Shown here piece after piece: positions 17,473-26,000 of a stretch of 64,000 bases of DNA. The position numbers and the translations under genes are program-made. Each line of letters starts with the position of its first letter. The stretch's first letter is position 1. The stretch covers positions 1 to 64,000 of the forward strand of contig JANXWC010000185.1 in the NCBI GenBank assembly GCA_025351355.1. The letters run 5' to 3'. The notes below the pieces were generated by a model that ran no database searches, was not told the origin of the DNA, and saw only the letters and a list, made by a program, of their open reading frames with translations. Source of the stretch: Hyphomicrobiaceae bacterium. GTDB taxonomy: Bacteria; Pseudomonadota; Alphaproteobacteria; Rhizobiales; Hyphomicrobiaceae.

Positions 17473-18126
17473 TCACGCGCGCGTTTGAAGTCCGTGCTGT
17501 TGTAGCCGCCAGATGAGCAATTCGGTGCGGTCTTGGCCGAAGAAAGCTTCGTCGTTGAACACAAACGTCGGCACGCCCCAATGTCCGGAGTTCGCGTGGG
17601 CGTGCTCGTTGGCAGCAATGACGCCATCGAATTTTTCTGGGTCGGCGGATATTTCTGTTGCGCATTCTGCATAGGTCAAGCCGGCCCGTTTTGTTGCTTC
17701 GGCGATGTGGTCGCCGGTGTCCCAATTGTCAACTTTGCCCTGCCAAAGCACACGACTGACCTCGTCGATGAACGCGAAACTGCACCCGCGCAACTGCGCT
17801 GCAGCGGCGAGCCTCATGAGACGGCGGATGCGCGGTTGTTCGGGAGCGATTTCCAAAGTCTGCATGTTCTGGGCGATCGGGTCGGGCTGCGGAAACCGAA
17901 ACGGGATGCCTTCGTGCGCCGCGACGCGGGTGCTGTCGAGGACGACATAGCGGGCGAATTTCGGATTGGTGCGTTTGAAGAATGTGGGATCGCGGACTGC
18001 CAACGGATAGACGGGGCGTGCGTTGATGACGACATCGTATTCGGCCACAAGCCGCTTAGCTTTTGGCATGGCGAGATAGCTGTATGGACTGCGGAACGAC
18101 CAGAAAAGATCGATGGAAAGTGTCAC
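17473..18126 (-). CDS. DsbA-family 2-hydroxychromene-2-carboxylate isomerase-like protein
   Basis: A 217-residue thioredoxin-fold protein opening with IDLFWSFRSPYSYLA, the signature of 2-hydroxychromene-2-carboxylate isomerase/kappa-class GST proteins in which the active cysteine is replaced by serine (RSPYSY). The C-terminal GHWGVPTFVFNDEAFFGQDR matches the family's cis-Pro and ligand region. These enzymes act on aromatic degradation intermediates with glutathione. The start chosen is GTG 18126 because it begins right at the first beta strand; a longer N-terminus would add unstructured sequence. Confidence 0.85.
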   Translation of the reverse strand: MTLSIDLFWSFRSPYSYLAMPKAKRLVAEYDVVINARPVYPLAVRDPTFFKRTNPKFARYVVLDSTRVAAHEGIPFRFPQPDPIAQNMQTLEIAPEQPRIRRLMRLAAAAQLRGCSFAFIDEVSRVLWQGKVDNWDTGDHIAEATKRAGLTYAECATEISADPEKFDGVIAANEHAHANSGHWGVPTFVFNDEAFFGQDRTELLIWRLQQHGLQTRA

Positions 18127-18218
18127 GGCTGCCCTCGGATCATGTCGGGAACGGCGAGTATCGGACAAGAAGCGCTGCGATTGCAATCGTTGTCGCGGAC
18201 ACCGCAGATAGCTGCCGA

Positions 18219-18290
18219 CAGATAGCTGCCGGATACTTGACGGCTGTCAGCTTCTGCCCCAGCTTCGAGCGTGAAGCCGAGAGGGCGACG
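18219..18290. repeat. Diverged direct repeat flanking the TIR gene, copy 1
   Basis: About 72 bp beginning CAGATAGCTGCCG and ending GAGGGCGACG align with 19245-19312 at roughly three quarters identity, sharing CAGATAGCTGCCG, CTTGAC, TTCGAGCGTG and GGGCGACG. A short tandem of GATAGCTGCCG (18208-18231) precedes it. The two copies bracket the TIR-domain gene in direct orientation. Confidence 0.6.
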
Positions 18291-18315
18291 ACGCGGAGTT
18301 TGGGCCAAGTGCAGC

Positions 18316-19029
18316 CTAAAGCGGCAGACGAAATAACAGTTGGATCGTGAATGCACCGATGCTGGACAACAGCATCTGCAATGGAAATTTTAGCGAGAGA
18401 GCCTTCGCTGCCAGATATCCAATAGCCGAGCCGAGCAGGCCCGTACCAAGCATCCCCAAAAGGCCACCCCTCGGGAAGCCAATAACAAAGCTACTCAGCC
18501 ATCCCCCAACAATGCCAATCAGCAATACCGTCAACAATTCGATTGCGGGTTGGGACATCGTTGGGTTCGCGTCCCGCGAACCACTCCCCTTGATTGCCCG
18601 GGTGAGAGCGTCAACATCGCGACCAAAATGTTCGTGACTTACGTCGTGTTTCTGATGGTAGACCATCTCTCGGATGTCTTCGGGCAGATCTTCGCCGCGC
18701 GGCAGTTCGGCTCGTTCAATCAGGACTGGAACGACAGTGATGCCGCGCTTCAAGGCCGCGGCAATCTCCTCGCGAACGAAGTCACGATCGGCAGCACTCG
18801 TTCTATTCTTTAGTAAGCCCAACCATCGAGGACCTATCACAGCGAGGAATACCTCGGTATTCGCCAGCGCCCTCTCCAGTTCCTTGTCGAACCGTTGACC
18901 AGCCGACAGATTGTCGACGTCCATAAAAATTTGACCCGCGCCAAGCGAACTAACCAAGCGGTCGCGCAGTCGTGCAGCACCTGAGGCACTGTCTTCTCGA
19001 CGATAATTGATGAACACTCTTCCCGTCAT
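18316..19029 (-). CDS. TIR-domain protein with C-terminal membrane domain
   Basis: A 237-residue protein whose first 145 or so residues form a TIR domain: RVFINYRREDSASGAARLRD (beta A and box 1), IFMDVDNLSAG (box 2 region), RFDKELERALANTEVFLAVIGPRW with the glutamate expected for NAD cleavage, then an EIAAALKRGITVVPVLI strand. The last 75 residues hold two or three membrane helices with glycine-zipper character (GGWLSSFVIGF, GLLGSAIGYLAAKA), resembling YeaQ/GlsB-type modules. The ATG at 19029 starts directly at the TIR fold. Bacterial TIR proteins can be NADases in anti-phage defence; a membrane effector or sensor role is inference. It is bracketed by diverged direct repeats. Confidence 0.8.
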   Translation of the reverse strand: MTGRVFINYRREDSASGAARLRDRLVSSLGAGQIFMDVDNLSAGQRFDKELERALANTEVFLAVIGPRWLGLLKNRTSAADRDFVREEIAAALKRGITVVPVLIERAELPRGEDLPEDIREMVYHQKHDVSHEHFGRDVDALTRAIKGSGSRDANPTMSQPAIELLTVLLIGIVGGWLSSFVIGFPRGGLLGMLGTGLLGSAIGYLAAKALSLKFPLQMLLSSIGAFTIQLLFRLPL

Positions 19030-19465
19030 ACGAATAAATCCCCGGCAAAACGCATGGTCATATTCTCCCCCCAGAGGGATTGATCCAGGTGAAACCGTTA
19101 ACGCAAAATTTGTGATGTAGCGAGCACGTGGAGCGCATAGGACCCGGGTTGCGCAATGGTCGTATAATTTGCTGCCCTGCAAATTGTCCGGTCAGGGTCA
19201 GGACTCACCGGTCGCGAGTGCTTCCGCCACCGGCAGCAGGACCCCAGATAGCTGCCGAAATCTTGACCTTCGGCAGCTTACCCCCCACTTTCGAGCGTGC
19301 TCAAGGGCGACGGTGTTCGACGGCCTCGGGCCACAAGCTGTCGGAGACAGAATCGCTACAGCGAATATTTCATCTGATAGCCAAAGATATGAAAGCCGAC
19401 GCTTGCCGACACTTGCTGGTCGACAGAACGATGCTGTACTGTAACGGTGTTAATCATGTCAGATT
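19030..19465. other. Gene-free interval upstream of the TIR gene
   Basis: These 436 bases hold the second copy of the TIR-flanking repeat (19245-19312) and presumably the TIR promoter. No convincing gene or RNA was seen. Base composition is less GC-rich near 19080-19160 and 19370-19470 than in neighbouring genes. Confidence 0.4.
19245..19312. repeat. Diverged direct repeat flanking the TIR gene, copy 2
   Basis: Partner of the repeat at 18219-18290, same orientation. It carries an extra short palindrome around GCTGCCGAAATCTTGACCTTCGGCAGC, in which GCTGCCGAA and TTCGGCAGC are perfect inverted repeats. Confidence 0.6.
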
Positions 19466-19942
19466 TCATCGCCCGGGGACCATGAGTGGTGGGCCAATAC
19501 TTTCCAACCCATGCGCTCGATTAAGTGCGTGACGTTCATCCACAGTCGCATTCTGTTTAGCTCCTCCTGCCCGGAAAAGTTGCTCTATCGTGCCGGCCGG
19601 CTGCAGCAGAATTATCAACTTGCCCGTGTTGGTGGTGTTGACGAATGCGTGGGGGACTTTACGCGGCGCAAACAGTGACGCTCCTGGTCCAACCTTGTAC
19701 GTTTTTTCCCCAACCTGGAAAACGAAATCCCCCTCGATCACGAAGAACCACTCATCCTGTTCATGATGCAAATGGAACCCAGGGCCTGCTATCTTAGTGT
19801 GATGGAGTTCGTAGATGCATAGAGCCCCGTTTGTATCTTTCGCCGATACTTTCAGGTCGAATCGGCCATGCGGGTACGAGATCGCATCGTCAAAGCGGTC
19901 GTGGTCTTTGGCCACGAATACCGCGTCGGAGTGTTGCTCCAT
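19466..19942 (-). CDS. Cupin-domain protein
   Basis: A 158-residue single cupin. The two metal motifs are visible: GFHLHHEQDEWFFVIEGDF (motif 1, H-x-H-x3-E pattern around residues 60-75) and VPHAFVNTTNTGKLIILLQPAG (motif 2). The ATG at 19942 begins the domain region (MEQHSDAVFVAKDHD). Similar proteins are annotated quercetin 2,3-dioxygenase-like or general cupins; the ligand cannot be deduced. It stands alone on the minus strand. Confidence 0.8.
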   Translation of the reverse strand: MEQHSDAVFVAKDHDRFDDAISYPHGRFDLKVSAKDTNGALCIYELHHTKIAGPGFHLHHEQDEWFFVIEGDFVFQVGEKTYKVGPGASLFAPRKVPHAFVNTTNTGKLIILLQPAGTIEQLFRAGGAKQNATVDERHALNRAHGLESIGPPLMVPGR

Positions 19943-20187
19943 ACCCTCGTCCTCCGCGGTGGAACTTGCAATCCTAAACCAGCACAGATGAGTGCTACAA
20001 TACTCGGCGCCAACAGTCTCGGCTTTCCGCGCAATGAACCCATCGCTTCTGCAATCGTGATCTGCTTTTCTGCACTGGGGCAATTTCACCGTTTCGCCAA
20101 GTGACGGGCTGCGTCGGCATATGATCCGGAAGCTGCCATTGAAGCCGAGGATTTGTAAGGGTCGGTGACTTACCGTTGTCGCGGTGA

Positions 20188-20281
20188 CGCTCAGCGACCT
20201 TCGCGCCACTCGTGCTCCTGCCGCTCAGCGACCTTCGCGCCGCTCGTCCTCCCGGCGCTCAGCGACCTTCGCGCCACCAGG
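20188..20281. repeat. 34-bp tandem repeat, about 2.8 copies, at a gene 3' end
   Basis: CGCTCAGCGACCTTCGCGCC starts at 20188, 20222 and 20256, giving two full 34-bp units and a partial third. The third unit contains the last codons and stop of the membrane gene that ends at 20259 (minus strand WWREGR and TGA). The other copies repeat that same gene end, including the stop codon, downstream of it. Confidence 0.85.
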
Positions 20282-22388
20282 CCAGCGCAATCAGTGCCAG
20301 CAGCCCGGCGAGAGCGGCAAGGCCCGTGAACATCGGCGTAACTTTCACACCTTTCGTCACGAAGGCTTCGCGGTCCTTGAGTCCGAGCCACCCATTGCCG
20401 GCGAGGACGCGTGCGTTCGACAACATCGAAATGCGGGGTATGTCGACGCCGGTCGATGACGACAGCAAGCCGTTGCCGCGGGTCCAGAACACGCCGCCGC
20501 CGGTAGCCTCCGCGATCGGTTTCATTTTCTCATCGGTGGCGACGACTTCGCTCATTTCCTTGGGATCGTCGATGCCGGCCAATGCGACGGCTGTGAGCCC
20601 GCCTGCGGTCGATTGCGTCTGCAGTTTGTAAAGGCCGGGCGTTTTTACATCCACTGCCGAGCGCCAAAAGCCTGGGCCGGCTTTCTCGAGCGTGATCGTT
20701 TGGTTTTGACCGCCCGGTTCCGACAGAATGACCGGTCGCACGCTTTCTTCCATGGTGCGCCGCTCGATGGTCAGCTTCAGACCTTTGGCACTCGCCAACA
20801 GCCGCTCTTCTTCGAGGTCTGGCTCTTTCATCAGCCAGTGCGCCAGCCGGCGCAGGAAATCGGTGTGCGGGCCGCCGCCGTCATAGCCGCGCGCCCACAA
20901 CCATGCCTGATCCGACGCCAGGAGTGCCACGCGCCCCTTGCCTTTGCGATCGAGCACCAGCAACGGCCGATCCTCGAGGCCGGTCATCAGATTGCGACCG
21001 CGTGCGGACTGCACGTCGACCTGCCGGAACCATTGGCCCCAAGTCGGTTGATTGGTATCTCCAGCAGCATTGGCGGAGCCTGCGAGGCCACGGGTGACGG
21101 GATGCTTCAATCCGTCGGGGCTGAGGTGTGCGCGGAATGCGCGTTCGATCAGGCGGCCGGTGGGTTGCGCCGGCAGTACTGGGGCGAGCAGTGTGTTGGC
21201 AATGCTTTGCGGCGTGGCGTAATCGTCGCCGGCGGCCACCAGCAAGGCGCCGCCGTTCTCCACGTACTTGGCGATGTTGTCGTAATAGAGCTGCTGCAGG
21301 ATGTTGTCGCGGTTCTGGTAGCGATCGAAGATGATCAGATCGAAATCCTTGATGCGATCGGAGAACAATTCGCGCGTCGGGAAGGCGATCAGCGACAGCT
21401 GGTTGATCGGCGTGCCGTCCTGCTTGAGCGGCGGCCGCAAAATGGTGAAGTGCACGAGATCGACAGCCGCATCCGACTTGAGCAGGTTGCGCCAGGTGCG
21501 CTCGCCGGCATGCGGTTCGCCGGAGACCAGCAGCACGCGCAGGTTCTCGCGCACGCCCTCTGCAACGACGACGACGCGGTTGTTGGCGGCGGTCAGTTCA
21601 CCCTCGACAGGCGACACCTCGATCTCGACGATGTTCTGCCCGGCATGCGGGAACGGCATGGGGATCATAACCGTGCGGCCGATGGCGGTGCGCACGGTGT
21701 CGTCGGGTTTGCCCTCGCGGCGGATTTTCAATGTCACTTGCGCGCTGCTGCCGGCCGGCGACTTGCCGTTCTCCAAGACGCGCGCTTCGATTTCGCGCGT
21801 CGAGCCGACGATGCCGTATTTCGGTGCCTTGACGATTTCGATGCGCCGATCGAATTCGCCGGGTTTGCCGGTCAGCAACGTATGCACCGGCGCGTCAAAG
21901 CCGAGAGCCGCCGCCGATGTCGGTGCATCGTGTACCTGACCGTCGGTGACCATGATCACGCCAGCGAGGCGGTCGGTGGGCGTATTGGCCAGTGCGCGAT
22001 TGAGATCGGCAAACAGGTTGGTGCCGGGCGGGCCATCACTGCCGGGCTTGGCTGATGAAACGAAGCGCACGTCGAGATTGGGAACTGCGGCCAATCGCGT
22101 TTCGAGTTCACGGCGGATAGCGGCGGTCTGTTCGGGCCGATCGGCCAGCGTCTGCGATGTGCTCTCGTCCATCACCACGACGGCGATATTGGCGAGGCTC
22201 TGTCGCTCCTCTTCGCGCAAGGTCGGATTGGCAATCGCCAGCAGCAGCGCACCGAGCGCCAGGCCGCGCAAAGCCGCACCGCGCGAACGGCGATAGAGGA
22301 GGAAACCGATCAGGGCAGCAGCGATTGCGATTGCCACCCAGAAGACGGGCGTCGGCAGAAGGGGAGACGTGTCGATGGACCAGGTCAT
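20259..22388 (-). CDS. Large membrane protein of the MoxR/DUF58/DUF4159 operon (glutamine amidotransferase-like fold)
   Basis: A 709-residue protein with two N-terminal helices (about 14-32 and 38-55), a von Willebrand-like start to the soluble part (IAVVVMDESTSQT), a central domain including LIIFDRYQNRD and YVENGGALLVAAGDDYA that resembles class-I glutamine amidotransferase-like folds, and a final helix near 685-704. This composition is typical of the last gene of Bat/aerotolerance-like operons of alphaproteobacteria. The function of the system is not established; envelope or protein-assembly quality control is often suggested. Its ATG overlaps the DUF559 stop (ATGA). Confidence 0.75.
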   Translation of the reverse strand: MTWSIDTSPLLPTPVFWVAIAIAAALIGFLLYRRSRGAALRGLALGALLLAIANPTLREEERQSLANIAVVVMDESTSQTLADRPEQTAAIRRELETRLAAVPNLDVRFVSSAKPGSDGPPGTNLFADLNRALANTPTDRLAGVIMVTDGQVHDAPTSAAALGFDAPVHTLLTGKPGEFDRRIEIVKAPKYGIVGSTREIEARVLENGKSPAGSSAQVTLKIRREGKPDDTVRTAIGRTVMIPMPFPHAGQNIVEIEVSPVEGELTAANNRVVVVAEGVRENLRVLLVSGEPHAGERTWRNLLKSDAAVDLVHFTILRPPLKQDGTPINQLSLIAFPTRELFSDRIKDFDLIIFDRYQNRDNILQQLYYDNIAKYVENGGALLVAAGDDYATPQSIANTLLAPVLPAQPTGRLIERAFRAHLSPDGLKHPVTRGLAGSANAAGDTNQPTWGQWFRQVDVQSARGRNLMTGLEDRPLLVLDRKGKGRVALLASDQAWLWARGYDGGGPHTDFLRRLAHWLMKEPDLEEERLLASAKGLKLTIERRTMEESVRPVILSEPGGQNQTITLEKAGPGFWRSAVDVKTPGLYKLQTQSTAGGLTAVALAGIDDPKEMSEVVATDEKMKPIAEATGGGVFWTRGNGLLSSSTGVDIPRISMLSNARVLAGNGWLGLKDREAFVTKGVKVTPMFTGLAALAGLLALIALAWWREGR

Positions 22389-23071
22389 GCGGGGGCTTTC
22401 GACGGGAGTACGTCACCGGCGGTTGCGGCGGCAGCCCCCCCACCCCAACCCTCCCCCACAAGGGGGGAGGGAGTCTGGCTGGTAATTGCGGCTGGGTCGG
22501 AGCATGCCACAACCGGCGAACTGGTGTCGGTCTGCGGCGGTCTCGAACGCCGACGGAATTCCCCTCCCCCTTGTGGGGAGGGGTTAGGGGTGGGGGTACC
22601 GCGCATGGCAGCGCTCGCTTGGCGACGTGCCAAACGCGCCAGGGCTTTAGAGCTAAATGGTGGAGGAGTGATGATGTTATCGACCATGACACTGCTGTCA
22701 GCGGGAAGCGTACCTGTAGCTGCCATGACAGAGATCATGATCCCCTCGAGATTCGTCAGAACTTCGGTGTTCGAAAAGCGAAGAACGCGATAGCCTTGAG
22801 TTCCAAGCCACGCCGTTCGCTCCGCATCTCGGGCAAGACCATCCGGCTCGCCATGCTGTCCGCCATCGACTTCGATCACGATCTTGCGGGTGTGCTCACA
22901 GAAGTCGGCGACGAAGCGGCCGATAGGCGCTTGACGGCGAAAGTGAATGCCAACGTCGGCGTTCAACGCACGCAGCGCGCGCCAAAGCTTCCGTTCCGCT
23001 GGCGTCATGTTGCGGCGTAGGTCCCGGGCAATGGCGACGGATTGCTCGATAGATCCTTGATGCCCCATCAT
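22385..23071 (-). CDS. DUF559 endonuclease-fold protein with repeat-derived tail
   Basis: The first 120 or so residues are a DUF559 (Vsr-like, restriction-endonuclease fold) domain: ARDLRRNMTPAERKLWRALR, FRRQAPIGRFVADFC, KIVIEVDGGQHGEPDG and YRVLRFSNTEVLTNLEGI. D, E and Q-H residues of the putative nuclease site are present. From about residue 158 the protein is translated palindromic repeat (TPTPNPSPQGGGE, SPLVGEGWGGG). The start is ATG 23071, overlapping the DUF4159 stop (TGATG); an in-frame GTG at 23074 is an alternative. The stop overlaps the next gene's ATG. It interrupts an otherwise standard operon, so it is probably a later insertion. Confidence 0.8.
   Translation of the reverse strand: MMGHQGSIEQSVAIARDLRRNMTPAERKLWRALRALNADVGIHFRRQAPIGRFVADFCEHTRKIVIEVDGGQHGEPDGLARDAERTAWLGTQGYRVLRFSNTEVLTNLEGIMISVMAATGTLPADSSVMVDNIITPPPFSSKALARLARRQASAAMRGTPTPNPSPQGGGEFRRRSRPPQTDTSSPVVACSDPAAITSQTPSPLVGEGWGGGAAAATAGDVLPSKAPA
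22434..22596. repeat. GC-rich palindromic repeat inside the DUF559 tail
   Basis: Left arm 22434-22471 (CCCACCCCAACCCTCCCCC and on) and right arm 22561-22596 (CCCCTCCCCCTTGTGGGGAG and on) are near-complementary, each also containing its own small palindrome CCCC-ACAAG-GGGG. The 89-nt centre is GC-rich and non-palindromic. This is the alphaproteobacterial CTCCCCCTTGTGGGGAG-type intergenic repeat, here read in frame as protein. Confidence 0.85.
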
Positions 23072-26000
23072 CACTGCCCCAGCCTTTCCAGCAGCGCGGG
23101 GACGTGGACCTGGTCGGCTTTATAGTTGCCGGTGAGGGCGTACATGGCGATGTTGACGCCGGTGCGGAAGGCCATTTCGCGTTGGCGTTCGCCGCCGGGC
23201 ACCACGGGGTAGATGGGTTGATTGCGCGCATCCAATGCCCAGGCCGAGGCAAAATCATTCGACGTAACGAGAATGGAGGAGACGCCATCGACGCGGCGGG
23301 CCTGGCGGCCCTGACCAGTGTCGGACGGCGCTTCGGCCTCGACCCAGAGTTGGCCATTGTCGTAGCGGCCGGGGAAGGTGCGCAACAGATAGAACGACTT
23401 GGTCAGTACGTGCGTTTCCGGCACCGGCTCAAGCCTGGGCAGATCGAGGTTGCCGAGCAACCGTTGCAGCGGCGTGCCGCCTTGCGATTGGGGGCCGAAG
23501 CCCGGTGGCAAGGCCGTGCCAGCGTCGCGCGTATCAAAGATAATCATGCCGCCGTTTTTCATGTAGGCGTCGATCTTGGCGAGGGTGGCTTCCGGCAAAG
23601 CCTGCGCGTTGGCGAGTACCGGCCAGTAAAGCACCGGATAAAACGTGATTTCGTCGGTGGCGATATTGATGGCGGTGGGCTCGCCGGGGTCGACGGCAGT
23701 CTTGGCGCTGAGGAAGGCTGCGAGGCCGCGCAGGCCCTGTTGGCTGGTCTGGTCGGTGGCAGCGTCGCCGGACAATACATAGCCGAAGGTGGCTTTGCTG
23801 GTTGCCGCTATTGCACGGCCGTCTGGGCCAGCTGGCACAATTTGCGCTGGCCGGGGTGGCGGCAGGTTGAGCCCGCCGCGTCCCTGTGGAACTTGCGGAA
23901 AGAACTGCGCGAGTTTGGTGGCAGCCCCGTTGCCAGTGACGCAATTCGAACACCCCCTCATCCGGGATTCGCCGACCTTCTCCCCAAGGGGAGAAGGCAA
24001 CAACTCGGACGGCGGTGGGTTTGTCCTCTCCCCTTGGGGAGGGGATGTCCGATGGTCAAGTGAGGGGGCCTTTGACGGCGGTAAAATTCCCATTGGTGCA
24101 TTCGAGCGTACTGCAGCAGCCCCCTCACCCCAACCCTCCCACGCACCGGGGGAGGGGGTTCCGGCGACGGCTGAATTGCCTGAGGTGTCCAGCATTGCGG
24201 ACAGGAGGCCAGCGACGAGAGCAATCATCGCGGCACGCTGAATGGCTTTGCGACCGAAGGAGCCGAAGGCGCCGGAGAGCCAGAGGGTGGCGATGATGTC
24301 GATCAGCAGCAAGGCGAGTCCCAGGGATAACAGGTGAGGTTTCAAAGGGCGCGCCGAGGTACCTTCCAGGGCGCGTCGTTCGAAGCCGGACGGCAGCGGC
24401 GGGAGCGGCGCCAGCACGGTTTTTGCCGACAGCAGATTGAGTGAGCGCGGATTGGCCGATGGCCCATAAAGGCCGGGCGGGTGTTCGGCGGACGGTTTGG
24501 CATCGGCCAACTGGCGGGCGGTAATGGCCTGGGCTGTCGGAGGCGGAGACTTCAGAATGCCGTAACCGTCGAGGACCTGAGTGGGGGCGAGAACCTCGGC
24601 GGTTTCGGCCGCGACCTGATCGGCCGAGGTCGTGGCTATCGGATCATCGGCGGTGACATCGCCGACGCCGCCAGGTTTACCAAGCGTGGCAATGCGCCGG
24701 AGCATCTCGACGAACAGGCCCGATAGCGGCAGGTTCGACCAGTCCGAGTTGGCGGTGATGTGGAACAGCACGAGTTGCCCTTCGCCACGCTTGGCGCTGG
24801 TGACCAGCGGCGTGCCATCTTTCAGGCGCGCCAGGATTTTGGTCTCGTTGCCAAGCCGCGCCGGATCGGCCAGCACCTGCCGGTTGACCAGCACATCCGG
24901 CTGCACTGCCAAACCGGCAAACAGGCTGTCGTCAGTGAACGGCGCCAGCGGTTGTGGCGTTGACCACGACAGCGCACCACCCAAAGCTCGACCGCCCGAA
25001 CGGAGCGGCGCCGGCAACAGGTCGTCGCCGCCATTTTCGAGGCGTGGGCCGGCAAAGCGTACGAGCACGCCGCCTTTGCGCACCCAGGCATTGACCTTGT
25101 CGTGAATGTCCTTCGGCAGGATGCCAATGTCGGCCAGCGTGAGAACGGAAATGTTGCCTTTGATCAGGTTGGTGATCGACTTGGATAAGTTGGCATCCTC
25201 GTCGCGGGCGATCTCGGCGAACGGTTTGAGTGCGCGCTCGATATAGTACAGCGGCGCCAGCAACGGCTGCGCCTGCTCGCGGCTGGCACCAGAAAGGATA
25301 CCGATGCGGTGCCATTGGGCGCGGGCATCGAGTAGATGCACTGCACCCGCCGAGCGTTCACCGGCGATCTCGATCCGCGCGACCTGGTTGCGGAGTTCCA
25401 GCGGCAAGTCGAAGCGCACGTCGGCACGATTGCCGGCAGTTGACAGCGTAAACGTTGTCTCACCCAGGCGCTGGCCACGCGCACTCAGGGCATGGATCAG
25501 GCCGCGCCGTTCCGGGCCCGCCGTGCGCATGACATGGGCTTCGAGCCGGCCGCCCTGACCGAGGCTGGCCGCTACACCGACGGGTTCCTGGTTCGGGCCG
25601 TTCTCGATGACGATTGTCGATCCACCGTTCGCGAAGGACTTCAACCGCTCGGCGAACGCGGCTGTTTTGCCGTCGTGATCGACGCCGTCGGTAAGCCAGA
25701 TGATGGAAGCGTCCGGCTGCCCGTTCAAGGTCTCGCCGAGCGCATCAGCGGCGCGCGCGCGATCCGGCGCGAACGGCTGCGGTTCCAGTGCCGCCATCGT
25801 GGAGCGAGCCTGCACCGGCGCTTCGATGCGATAGGCCGGCGTCTTGGATGTGAAAGCCATCGGCGCGATGACCAGCGCCCGCCCTTGGGCCTCGGCCTCG
25901 GTGATGCGCCGCTCGATTTCGGCGCGGCGGTCGGACCACCGCGCGGCCGACGCCCAGCCGTTGTCGATAGCCAGGACAATAGGGCCTTTGCCAGCGAGCG

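Noticed and set aside
18550-18813. Plus-strand small gene inside the TIR region
   Set aside because: Antisense to the TIR domain with no ribosome site or homology.
20188-20281. Possible CRISPR array
   Set aside because: Units are contiguous 34-bp tandem repeats without unique spacers and include a gene end.
20613-22055. 480-codon open frame on the plus strand
   Set aside because: It lies wholly opposite the 709-residue membrane protein, has no recognisable domain and a His/Arg/Gln-rich composition typical of antisense frames in GC-rich DNA.
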